NCBI RefSeq assembly: GCF_012290005.1
Contig: NZ_JAAXMS010000010.1
Coordinates: 124,001-188,000 of the forward strand
DNA from: Crateriforma spongiae
GTDB taxonomy: Bacteria > Planctomycetota > Planctomycetia > Pirellulales > Pirellulaceae
DNA: 64,000 bases
Direction of reading: 5' to 3'
Shown here: piece after piece, positions 39,404 to 50,200 of the stretch
Layout of the letters: each line of letters opens with the position of its first letter
How positions within the stretch are numbered: position 1 is the stretch's first letter
Made by a program: the position numbers and the translations under genes
Notes under the pieces: generated by a model
Databases searched by the model: none
The model's input: only the letters and a program-made list of their open reading frames with translations
What the model was told of the DNA's origin: nothing

Positions 39404-40441
39404 TCAGTCGTGACGCGGATGTTCGTGTCGGGCGTATCCGGCGGCGCCCAGGTAACCAGCGTCGCCGCCAAGGGAAGCGAACTGGATCGACGTGCCTTCG
39501 AAAACATTGTCGAACGTGCGAGCCTGAAACTCATCGGCCACGCCCTTCAGGAATCGTCGGCCGACATCACAATCGGCACCGCCGAAGTTCATCGCGCCGC
39601 CCAGAACGACGCTGCCGGGATCGGTGATGTGGACAATCGTGGTGACGCCGATGCCCAACCATTTTGCCGTTTCGTCGACGATTTCCAATGCCAACTGGTC
39701 ACCTTCGATCGCGGCTTCCCAAACCCGCTTGGCGGTCAGTTCGGTATCGCTGCCACCCATCGAACCGCTCAAACAGCTGTCCTGACCACGGGTCAATTGC
39801 TGCAAAGTTCGCTGGACCACGGCACTGGCCGACGCGTAAGCCTCCAGTTGCCCACGGCCGCCCCCCCAGACACACAGCCGTGCGGTGGGCGATGGATCGA
39901 CGATCAGATGCCCACATTCGCTGCCAAAACTGTTCACCCCGTTGACCAATTCGCCGTCGACGATCAGCCCGCCGCCGACGCCGGTGCCCAGCGTCAGCAA
40001 CACCATCGAACGGTCCGCACGCCCGCTGCCCAGCCAAAATTCGCCGTAGGCGGCCGCGTTGGCATCGTTCAAAAACGTGACCGGCCTTCCGAATCGCTGG
40101 GCGATCGCGTCGACCAGATGATAGCCCCACCAGCTTGGCAATTGTGGCGGCTGAACGAGCGTCCCGGCCTGCAGATCCATCGGCCCGGGAGCCCCGACGC
40201 CGACCGCGGCCACCCGTGTTTGAATGCCCAACTGACGGTCGATCTCTGCGGCCACCTCGGCGACGCGACCGACCGCCGCATCGGGACCTTCACTTTCACG
40301 CGTCGGGATCCGACGATACGCGACCGTCCCACCGCCGCTGTCGACCAGGCCGATTTTGATGCCCGTGCCGCCGATATCCACGCCCCAGTAAAATGGCGGT
40401 TTGGCGTCACCGATGTCGATCAATGCAGGGGTGCTGGTCAT
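39404..40441 (-). CDS. ROK-family sugar kinase (glucokinase-like)
   Basis: 345 residues from the ATG at 40441. The phosphate loop GVDIGGTGIKIGLVD is at the start, and the DANAAAYGE and GTGVGGGL segments and catalytic region are present. ROK kinases often carry a zinc site with the pattern CxCGxxGCxE; here it reads CVWGGGRGQLE, so two of the three zinc cysteines are missing. ROK proteins phosphorylate glucose, N-acetylmannosamine or related sugars; there is no DNA-binding domain, so it is an enzyme rather than a repressor. Substrate preference cannot be read from the sequence, though glucose is the usual one. Confidence 0.88.
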   Translation of the reverse strand: MTSTPALIDIGDAKPPFYWGVDIGGTGIKIGLVDSGGGTVAYRRIPTRESEGPDAAVGRVAEVAAEIDRQLGIQTRVAAVGVGAPGPMDLQAGTLVQPPQLPSWWGYHLVDAIAQRFGRPVTFLNDANAAAYGEFWLGSGRADRSMVLLTLGTGVGGGLIVDGELVNGVNSFGSECGHLIVDPSPTARLCVWGGGRGQLEAYASASAVVQRTLQQLTRGQDSCLSGSMGGSDTELTAKRVWEAAIEGDQLALEIVDETAKWLGIGVTTIVHITDPGSVVLGGAMNFGGADCDVGRRFLKGVADEFQARTFDNVFEGTSIQFASLGGDAGYLGAAGYARHEHPRHD

Positions 40442-40705
40442 ACGTTGGACAGGATCGTCGGTGGGCCGCGGCACGACGGTGGGGTGGTTCGCGTGCAATG
40501 CTGAAATGTCAAAGACGTGGAAGTATAGGAACGCCCCGACATCGTCACAACGCGGCCCCTTTTTCACATTCCACCGCTGTCAGTTCCTATCCGCCCGATT
40601 CCGTCGCCCGATCACCCCAAGTCGGCGCCCGGGTCGGATCCCCCGCATCGGCGTCCGGTCCAACCTGTTCGTCCCCACGTGCACCGAGAAGTATCCCCCC
40701 AGCCG

Positions 40706-42076
40706 ATGAAGCTTGTCTATTTGACCGCCGGAGCCGCCGGGATGTTCTGCGGCAGTTGCATGCATGACAACGCTCTGGCCAGGGCCCTGGCAGGCAAAGG
40801 TGTCGATTGCGTCCTGCAACCGCTGTACACACCGATTCGCACTGACGAAATCAGCGTCGCGCGATCTCAGGTTTTCTTCGGCGGCATCGAAATTTATCTG
40901 CTACAGCGGATGCCCTGGCTGCGATTCGTCCCCGCCACACTACGTTGTTGGCTGAACCATCCGGCGATCCTGCGATGGGCGACCCGCCGCGCCGGATCGA
41001 CCGATCCGGCCGTCCTTGGCGACCTGGCCCTTTCGATGCTGCGGGGCGAACACGGCCGCCAAGCCGATGAAGTCCGGCGTCTGGTCGATTGGTTGGAATC
41101 CGACATGCGCCCCGATGCCGTCGTGCTGACCAATTTGCTGATCGGTGGCATGCTGCCCACACTCAGGCGACGGCTGCCGGAAACCAAGATCATCGTCTTG
41201 CTACAGGGCGACGACATTTTTCTGGACCACTTGCCCGAGCAACAACGTGGCGAAGCGATCCGGCTGTGCAGCGACTTGGCCGAATCGGTGGATCATTTCA
41301 TCGTCAACAGCTGCTTCTATGGCGAAAAGATGTCGGCTCTGTTAGGCATCCCCGATGATCGATGGTCGGTGCATCCGTTGTCGATCGACGTCGCCGAAAT
41401 GCAGGCAACCCCAGACATCGACGGCCCCGTCTCATCCGACAACTCGAGCGGTTTTAGGCTGGGCTACCTGGCACGGATCGCACCCGAAAAGGGTCTGCAC
41501 CATCTGGTCGATGCTTTTATCGAATTGTGTCGACGCAACGAAACGCCCGGCATCGAATTGCACGTCGCCGGCTGGCTGGGCGACCAAAACCGACCGTACT
41601 TTGATCAGCTGGTCCGTCGAATCGAAGAAGCGGGTCTGAGCAACCAGTTCTTCCATCACGGCAGCCCCGACCTGAACGGCAAGATCCGGTTCCTGCGGTC
41701 GCTGGACCTTCTTAGCGTGCCGACCGATTACGAAGACCCCAAGGGGCTGTTCGTTCTGGAAGCGTTGGCCAATGGCGTGCCGGTTGTCCAACCCGACCAC
41801 GGCGCGTTCGGCGAATTGGTACAGTCCACCGGTGGCGGTTTGACATATCCCTGCGACCATCCTGACGGACTGGCGGACACGATCGCTCGGCTGCGCAGCG
41901 ATGACGACTTGCGAATCGAATTGGGACGCAAAGGCCAAAGCATCGTCGGCGAAAGGCACACCATCGATGGTGCCGCCCAGAATTTGATCGACCTGATAAG
42001 GTCACTTCAAAAGCACGAGCACGACGATCTTCCTTTGTCGCCTGAATCTGGCAAGCCCGCGGCAGAGAACGTCTGA
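40706..42076 (+). CDS. GT4-type glycosyltransferase
   Basis: 456 residues from the ATG at 40706. An N-terminal GT-B domain (TAGAAGMFCGSCMHDNALARAL) and a C-terminal GT4 domain are present. The latter has the nucleotide-sugar binding GYLARIAPEKGLHHLVDAF and the conserved E-x7-E-type loop (PTDYEDPKGLFVLEALANGVPVV). It transfers sugar from a nucleotide sugar to an unknown acceptor. The acceptor-side CGSC pair near residue 15 is unusual and may be structural. It converges with the radical SAM gene at 42105. It may contribute to polysaccharide or glycolipid synthesis; it is not within the polyketide gene group. Confidence 0.88.
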   Translation: MKLVYLTAGAAGMFCGSCMHDNALARALAGKGVDCVLQPLYTPIRTDEISVARSQVFFGGIEIYLLQRMPWLRFVPATLRCWLNHPAILRWATRRAGSTDPAVLGDLALSMLRGEHGRQADEVRRLVDWLESDMRPDAVVLTNLLIGGMLPTLRRRLPETKIIVLLQGDDIFLDHLPEQQRGEAIRLCSDLAESVDHFIVNSCFYGEKMSALLGIPDDRWSVHPLSIDVAEMQATPDIDGPVSSDNSSGFRLGYLARIAPEKGLHHLVDAFIELCRRNETPGIELHVAGWLGDQNRPYFDQLVRRIEEAGLSNQFFHHGSPDLNGKIRFLRSLDLLSVPTDYEDPKGLFVLEALANGVPVVQPDHGAFGELVQSTGGGLTYPCDHPDGLADTIARLRSDDDLRIELGRKGQSIVGERHTIDGAAQNLIDLIRSLQKHEHDDLPLSPESGKPAAENV

Positions 42077-42104
42077 TGGCCTGGACGTGCCAGGTCCGCT
42101 TGAT

Positions 42105-43871
42105 TCAAGTCGAACCGGCATGGCTGGTCGCCGAAACCGGCGAGGCATCGGCTGGCGATTCGACCACCGGCAACGTGCCCAATCTCCGGTGCATTTCCTG
42201 GACACTGCGTGGATACGCCGCGTGGTTTTCGGCAAAGTCGATCGAAACGTCCAACGCGTCCAGCATCTTTTCGGTCTGGCCGTGAAAATGCAGATACGAT
42301 CCCATCAAGGTGTGAGCGTATTCGAACTTGGTCGGCCCCATCAGCGCGGCACGGAAAAAGTTCCGCAGGTACAACCAGCGCGTTGATCGGTCGGACAACA
42401 ACCGCCAAGCGATCGTGCGAAACCCGCGAAACATCCGCCGAAATTCCCAGCCATTGGGAACGTGTTTGTTGACAATCTTGATACGCCGGGTCGTGTCCAA
42501 AACACGATCCATGAACGCTTTGGGGCTGTAAACGGTCGCGATGATCGTCCGCAATTCTTGATAGATTTCCAGCCGATCACGCTGAGTCACAAAATTCAAA
42601 CCGCTAATCGTTTGGTCCTTGGACTCGTTGCTGCGAAGTTCATAATCCGCTGATCCATCGGAAAGCCACTGATGATTGGAATCGATCAGCCGTCGTTCCC
42701 GCGCTAAACGACGCGTCAACTGTGTGTTTGGCAGAGCACTTAACAGCCCGACCATCGACAACGCGATGCCACTTTCCTGGATGAAGCGAATCATCGGACC
42801 ATCAGTTCCCGGTTTATCCGTGTCGAACCCGATGATCAGCCCGGCAGCGATCGAAATGCCGTGATCATAAATCGTGCGCACCCGCTGAATGATGGGCTGG
42901 ACGGTGTTGATCCGTTTTTGGGTATGGATCAACGTTTCTTCGTCAGGCGATTCGATGCCCAAGAAGACATACCGGAACTGAACCTCGCGCATCAGCTTCA
43001 TCAGATCCGTATCGTCCGCCAGGTTGATGCTGGCTTCGGTGGAAAACACAAAGGGGTAATTGTGTTCTTCGTTCCAGGTCTTGATGGCTTCCAGCAATGG
43101 ACGAATCAGTTTCCGATTTCCGATGAAGTTGTCATCAGTGAAATCCACCCATCCGCGATAGCCCAAGTCGTACAGCGTTTGCAGTTCCGCGACGAATTGC
43201 TGTGGCGTTTTCACACGCGGAACGCGACCAAACAATTCGATGATGTCACAAAATTCACAGTTGTACGGACAACCACGCGATGACTGGACGCCGACGTGCA
43301 AATAGTCGTCAAATGAAATCAGATCAAATCGTGGCGTCGGGGTCTTCGTTACGTCCGGTTTGCGTTCGGATTGGAACAATCCTCTCGGATTGCCGTCACG
43401 CCAACTGTCCAGCCAAATCGGAATGGTTGCCTCGCCTTCGCCGGTGACCACCGCGTCGGCATGTTCATAGATGTGGGGTTGGCTGGTCGGATCGGGACCG
43501 CCCACGGCAATGAACTTTCCGTCGGCCTTGGCCTTTTCGATCAGCTTCAAGACGCCGGGCTGTTGCGGCAGCATACCGCCGGTACAGATGACGTCGGCGT
43601 TCCGCCAAGCTTCTTCGTCTAGCGGCCGGACATTCAAATCGCACAGTTCGAACTGCCACGTTTCGGGCAAAAGGGCGGCGACGGTCATCAGCCCCAAGGG
43701 CGGCGCGGTGGCCTTGGCCCCGATCGCCCGAGCACTTTCGACGAAATTCCAGTAATTGGTCGATTCGAAGCACGGCTGAACCAACAGACAACGGATCGGA
43801 CCGTCGGGGCTTTCCGGCAAATGCCCCAGGCCGGCCAATGCGGCATCGTGCAGTGCTTCGGAATCGGACAT
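42105..43871 (-). CDS. B12-binding radical SAM enzyme
   Basis: 588 residues. A cobalamin-binding Rossmann domain (about 26-165) precedes a radical SAM domain with CPYNCEFC (Cys201, Cys205, Cys208), which holds the 4Fe-4S cluster. A C-terminal domain of about 110 residues has the pattern of the DUF4070 extension found in this subclass. B12-dependent radical SAM enzymes of this class include the hopanoid methylases and other methylases of unreactive carbons. It stands alone on the minus strand, divergent from the polyketide synthase gene by 352 bases. Whether it acts on hopanoids, the polyketide product or something else is unknown. Confidence 0.88.
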   Translation of the reverse strand: MSDSEALHDAALAGLGHLPESPDGPIRCLLVQPCFESTNYWNFVESARAIGAKATAPPLGLMTVAALLPETWQFELCDLNVRPLDEEAWRNADVICTGGMLPQQPGVLKLIEKAKADGKFIAVGGPDPTSQPHIYEHADAVVTGEGEATIPIWLDSWRDGNPRGLFQSERKPDVTKTPTPRFDLISFDDYLHVGVQSSRGCPYNCEFCDIIELFGRVPRVKTPQQFVAELQTLYDLGYRGWVDFTDDNFIGNRKLIRPLLEAIKTWNEEHNYPFVFSTEASINLADDTDLMKLMREVQFRYVFLGIESPDEETLIHTQKRINTVQPIIQRVRTIYDHGISIAAGLIIGFDTDKPGTDGPMIRFIQESGIALSMVGLLSALPNTQLTRRLARERRLIDSNHQWLSDGSADYELRSNESKDQTISGLNFVTQRDRLEIYQELRTIIATVYSPKAFMDRVLDTTRRIKIVNKHVPNGWEFRRMFRGFRTIAWRLLSDRSTRWLYLRNFFRAALMGPTKFEYAHTLMGSYLHFHGQTEKMLDALDVSIDFAENHAAYPRSVQEMHRRLGTLPVVESPADASPVSATSHAGST

Positions 43872-44223
43872 CGGCGGTCTCCGTCGTTTCGGTTGCTGTT
43901 GGCCGGCCCATTCACCGGATTTCGGTTTCGCTTCGACCCGGTGGCCGGACCTTCAAATGCCCCCCCGCCTGTGCCCCCCTTTCCGCTGTCGTCGGTCACC
44001 GCTCCGAAGAACGGTTTCTGGGCTCCAGCGTCTACCACGATCCTCCGAACGACGCGACCAATCAAGCTCGCAAGGATAATGCGGCTTATCACGCCATTTA
44101 CCGCCTATAAGGCAGGTTAACGCCTGACCATCAAAGGAAAGCCTGGGAGTTTCCCCCGCTCATACTAGACTGCGTGCTTGTCGCACCCCTCGCGAGCCTG
44201 CACTTTTCTGCCGCCGATTTGTC
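43872..44223. other. Divergent spacer before the polyketide synthase
   Basis: 352 bases between the divergent radical SAM and polyketide synthase genes; it should hold both promoters. It contains a small imperfect inverted repeat (AAGGCAGG ... GCCT, about 44108-44124). No gene or structured RNA is seen. Confidence 0.45.
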
Positions 44224-47200
44224 ATGCCAGCCCCGTCGTCGAAGCCGAATTCCGTCCTGCTGACCGGTGCCACCGGGATGGTCGGATGCCACTTGCTGGA
44301 TCGGTTGATCGACCGCAGACGAAACGTCGTCTGTCTGGTACGCGGGCAAAACGATGATCAAGCCCGCCATCGTGTTGATGAAGTTCTGAAGCGATTCGGG
44401 CGACGATTGGATGATCACGCCGACCAGATCGAGGTCGTGGCCGGTGACCTTTCGGCCGAAGCGGTCGGATTGTCTCCGATCCATCGTGAACATCTGGCGG
44501 CCCGCGTCGACACCGTGCTGCACTGCGCCGCGTCGCTCAGTTTTCGCCCCGCCAGCGAATCGGTACAGGGCGAACCGTACCGCACTAACGTCGACGGGAC
44601 CCGTCACTTGGTCCAACTGGCACGCCAAATCGGTGTGAAGGACTTTCACTACGTGTCGACGGCCTACGTCTGTGGCGCCCGCCGCGGACGCGTGTTGGAA
44701 GCCGATCTGGATCACGGCCAATCGTTCGCCAACGATTACGAACGCAGCAAGTTGTTGGCCGAACAGATGCTGCGGAACACGCCCGGCATCCGAGTCAGCT
44801 TTTATCGTCCGTCGATCGTGATCGATTCGACCGGGCGATCCCCCGTCACCGCAGACCGAACGGTCTACGGCGCCTTTCAAACGTATCGTGCTTTGGCAAG
44901 CCGTTTCGGTCTGCCCCGTGAAGGCGGATGGTTTTCGACTTTGGGCTTCACCGGTGACGAACGCAAAAACCTGGTCGAAGCCGACTGGGTCGCCGATTCA
45001 ATCGTCGCTCTGATGCACAGTCCGCCGCACCATCAATCCACGTACCACTTGACGGCACCGTCGGGAACTCCGATTCAACAATTGGAAACGGCATTCCGCG
45101 AAGCATGTCGGCGCGAGGGCGTAGCCGAACAAAATGGGAATGAATCGGCCGAAGCGTCCGCGGTCTTTCAAACGATGGCTGCCCCGTACGTCCGAACCTT
45201 CCTGCCCTATTTCAACAACGACCCAGAATTTGACCGATCTGCAACCTCCGGTGCTTTGACCGGCTTGGGACGTCCGGTCGCCGGTGACGTCACCACCGGC
45301 GATTTGATCGCGTTGCTTTCGACCGACAAAACGGTTTCACCGGCCAAGATCAAGGCCGAACCGCCCGTCGCACCTCTTGTGCGCGAAGATTCGGACGACC
45401 AAAGCGATGACGGCGATCCGCTGGTGATTGCGGGCTTCGACGTTTGCCTGCCGGGCGGCGCGGTCGGCCGCCAAGCTTTCGCCGACTTGTTGTTTGCCAA
45501 CCGATCAGCGATCGACGAAGTGCCCCACGACCGCTTTGACCGATCACTGTACTTTGATCCGCGCCGCGGCCAAATCGGAAAGTCCTACACCACGTTGGGC
45601 GGTTGCGTGGGTGAATCAGCGATCGGACCGGATGTGGTCGATCGAGCGGCAAGGATCGGGCAATTTGATCCCTGTCACCTGCAATTCGCGACCGTGGCGT
45701 TGTCAGCCTGGCAACATGCCGGCGCCGAAGCCAACGAAGACTTGGCGGCCCGTTGTGGCATCTACGTCGGACACAGTGGCGGAACCAAACTGGGTGGCCC
45801 GCTTGCCATGTCGACCTTGGCCGAAGTGGTGTCCGAACAGATTCGCGAAGTCGCAGATTTCCCGCGCAGCAATGATTCCTTGCGTGGCGAAGTCACCGCA
45901 ACCTTGGCCCGGCGACTTCGCGAAACACGACCGCATCGAAAACTGGACGCTGAAACGCATTTCAATGCCTATTCCGCGGCCTCATTGTCGGCACAACTGT
46001 TGAACCTGGGCGGCCCTCGTGAAGTCGTCGATGCCGCGTGTGCATCGTCCCTGGTCGCATTGCAACATGCGGCCACTGCGATCCAAGCAGGCCGAATTGA
46101 CACGGCGATCGTCGGCGGCGCCACGTACAACAGCGTCGACAATTTGATCCTGTTTTCGCAGTCACAAGCCTGCAGCGACGAACACAGTTGTCCCTTCGAC
46201 GAAAACGCCAGTGGGCTGATCAGCAGCGAAGGATACGTCGCGGTCGTCCTAACGCGTCGCAGCACGGCACGGCATCATGGCTTGAACGAACTGGCTGAAC
46301 TGGTCGGCGTCGGTTTGGCATCGGACGGTCGCGGAAAAAGTCTGTGGGCCCCGCGGACCGAAGGCCAGCAATTGGCGATTCGCCGTGCCTATGATCGTTC
46401 GCCCGCGTTGTCCATCGACTACATGGAATGTCACGCGACCAGCACCCAAGTCGGCGACGCCACGGAATTGACCTCGCTTTCGACCTTGCTGGAAACCGAT
46501 AGCAACCGCGGCCCCGGTCGCCCCTTGGCGATCGGCAGTGCCAAAAGCAATTTCGGACACACCTTAGAAGCCGCCGGGCTGGTTGGTCTGACGAAGGTCC
46601 TCGTTGCAATGCAGCACGAAACGCTGCCAGCATCCCTGAACTTCAAATCACCGACGCCACACTTTGATTGGACGCAAGGCCGCTTAAGCGTGGTGGACCA
46701 TAACCAAGCTTGGCCGGTCAATACAAACCGCCAAGGCAAATCCGCCGCGGTCAACGCATTCGGCATCGGCGGATTGAACGCTCACGCGGTGATCCGCCAA
46801 GCGGGGCCGACCAAGCCCAAAGTACCGAATCACGGTTCAAACCAGTCCGCCGTCCGCGTTCGTCCGGCCGATCGGTCGTCGCGACCGACGCCGGGCCAAC
46901 CGATCGCAATCGTCGGACGCGGCGTGGTTCTGCCGGGTGCGAACAACGTGGCGGCCATGTCCGCGATGTTGGCAAACGGCCGGTCGATGATCGCGTCGCC
47001 TCCCCAAGACCGATGGACGGGCGAAAACGTGTTCGCCGTCGACCGTCAGCCTTTCCGAACACCGCATTGTCTGGGCGGTTATATCCGCGACTATCAGTTC
47101 AACGGTCAACCGTATCGAATCCCGCCCAAGCAAGTCACCTATGCCAACCCGATCCAGATGATGCTGATCGATGCGGTACGGCAGACACTGGATGAATTGG

Positions 47201-50200
47201 GCGAGCCCGCGGATTTCCATGTGCCCGCCGACCGCGCGGTGATCGATCGCCGCCGAACCTCCGTGGTGGTGGGAACGATTTTCGGTGGCGAGTTTTCCAA
47301 TCAGCTACAGGTCGGCATGCGAGTGCCGGAAATCTGCCGACACGTCCGCCAATGCCTTTCTGGTCAAGTCGACGTCGGAACATCCATCGACCGTTGGATG
47401 GATCAGTTCGCCCAGCACCTGATCCATCGCCATCCCGCGATTTTGGACGAAACCGGCAGCTTCACCGCCAGCACTTTGGCTTCGCGTATTGCCAAGACAT
47501 TCGATTTGATGGGCGGTGCGTGTGCCGTCGACGCCGACGACGCATCCGGAATGTTGGCCCTGATGACGGCGGTCGACCAACTGCGGTTTGGTCAAGCGGA
47601 CACGGTGATTTGCGGCGTCGCACAGCGCTCACTGGACTTGGTTGCTTTCGAACAATTGAGCCTGAGAGATCAACTGGTCCGCAGCGGCCGGCCCATCGAT
47701 GTTCCGGACGATTGCCGCCAGATTTTGCCAGGCGAAGGCGTCGCGGTTCTTTTGCTACAGCGTCGCGAAGACGCCTTGAGATCCGGACACAAGATCCACG
47801 GGCTGATCGACCACGTCGGGTGTGAACGCATTGCCGCCCAGCATCGCGAAGACATTCGCTGTGATGCCATGGCCGGTGACAAACTGAATGCGGGATTGGT
47901 TCGTCAGTTCGGCTATCTTTCGGGCGCGCACCCGATTGTCCGAACGGTCGCCCAGTCGATCCGTTGGGCTCAGCCGACCGCCGCCGACGAACCGTGTGAA
48001 TTGTTCGCCGTTGCGGAAGACGGATTCGGTGTCCGCGCATCACTCACCTCAGGTCGATCGGAAAACGACGCCGCTGTCTCCAGTGCAACGGCCCGTCATA
48101 CCGAATCGGCGTCACCGATATCCACGACTTCCGCCGTCCGAGTTTCCGATGAACTGGGTACATCCGCCATGTCGCCACAAGCCACACTAGACGAATCGAT
48201 TCGCCCAGTGGTCTGCCGCACCGATTCGGCCTGTGCCAGTTCGCCACGATGGCTGGTTGCCACCGAAAACGACCAAGAAGCGATCCGCCGGCATCTAACA
48301 AGCTGGGCGGAAGACCCCGATGGCGCGTTTGCATCGTCCACCGCTACATTCTCCGGTTCAACGAGTCGGTTCACAGCAGGCTTGGTCGTCACCGATCACC
48401 AGCGACTTGCCGAACAAGCTTCACGCTTGCTGAAATTGTGGAACCAGGGCACGCGTGTCACGGTGGATGAACGTGCTTGTGGGCTTCTGTGGAAGAACCA
48501 ACCACAGCAGGACCGAGTCGCTTGGCTGTTTCCCGGCCAGGGATCGCAATACCCTCGCCGTCCCGAAATCATAGACCATCAAGCGGAATCCCAACGTTCG
48601 TTGGACGATTTCGACAGGGAACTTCAGACGCTGGGCATTGCGCCCATTGCGAACCGATTGCATGATCCCACACGAACCTTGGGTAAAGATGTCTGGTGGA
48701 CGCAACTGTGGGTCCTGGGCGTCAGCCATGTGATGGCTGATTGCCTGGCCCAGGCGGGAATCCCGATGCACGTCGCAACCGGACACAGTTTTGGCGAATG
48801 CGGCGCGGCGTTGCACAGCGGGGCAATGAATCTGGCCCAATCAATTCGCTTTGCCAAACAACGCAGCGAAGCCGTTCTGACCAACGTCCGGCAATCAGGT
48901 TGTTTGCTTTCGGTCCGTGGCGACGCCAGCCGAATCGCATCGGCCCTGAGTCAAGGCGACTGCGACGTCGTCATCACGCACCACAATGCCCCGCAACAAG
49001 TCGTCGTCGCGGGAACGCCGGACGCCGTTGCCCAAGCGAAGGCCGTGCTTTCCGACGCTGGTTTGGCCGCGGTGGTGATTCCGGTACCGGCGGCCTTCCA
49101 CACGCCGATGATGGAATCGGCGGAAAAGATGCTGCGTCAGACCTTTGCATCGCATCGCTTGCGTCCGCCGGTCTGTCCACTGCTGTCGTCCGTGTCGCTG
49201 CGTTACCTGGCCGATCCCGACGAGATCCTGGAAAACCTGATCAGCCAGCTGACGCGACCGGTTCAGTTCGCGGCAACCATGGATCGGCTGTGCGATGACG
49301 GCGTCGGATTGATGGTGGAAGTCGGCCCATCGGACGTCCTCACACGCTTGTCCCGATCACGAAACGATGACCGCGCGATCGCGTTGTCCTTGGATGCCGG
49401 CGACGATACCGAGCGGCAGCTATCGCTGATCCGTTTGGCAACGACCGTCGTCACTGGTAAGCCATCGGACGTGAATCGTGGGTTGCAGCCACCAATCTCT
49501 GCCGCCACCAACGATGTTCGCCACCCCGAAGTGGATCAACGGATTGTTTCCGGGGCAACCGAGGCGGCGATCACGATTGTCGACGTGACGGACAAGCGGC
49601 GCAAAGCAAGCCAGAATTCAGTACCGCGATCGTCTGGCGAAAGCACAGCGTCACTTTCCGCAGGTGATTCAAACGGTCATCACGTCAATGGCGTTCCCAA
49701 TGGACGAATCGCCAACGGTCACATCAGCAACGGCATCGCTGATTCACACACCCAAGTGAATCATTCGATCCGTGACGTCAGCTCCAACCGCATGCTTCCA
49801 CCGACCGACGCGGTTTCGGCCGTTCATCCAACCACCGGCAATGCTTCCACCGACACGACCGCGAAACAGGCATCTGATTTGTTGGTCAACCTGGTCGTTG
49901 AACTGACGGGATACTCGCCCGACATTGTTGAATTCGATGCCGACCTGGAAGCGGAACTGGGTGTCGACAGCATCAAAAAGGCTCAGATCATCGGCGAACT
50001 GGCCGACTGGTCTGGCATGAAGCTGGATCTGGCCCAGATGAAGTTAAGTGACTACACGACGCTGGGCGACATCCTAAATCTTTATTCCCAGCACTTCGGC
50101 CAACCTGATTGTGGCCAACCCGCTGTGACAGCAGCGGTGGCCCCGGCCGCGTCTCCGCCATCGGTAACCGATGCCGTGGCAATCCCGTCGGCATCCGCGG

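Noticed and set aside
39083-40504. 473-codon plus-strand frame opposite lepA and the ROK kinase
   Set aside because: Antisense shadow spanning two genuine minus-strand genes.
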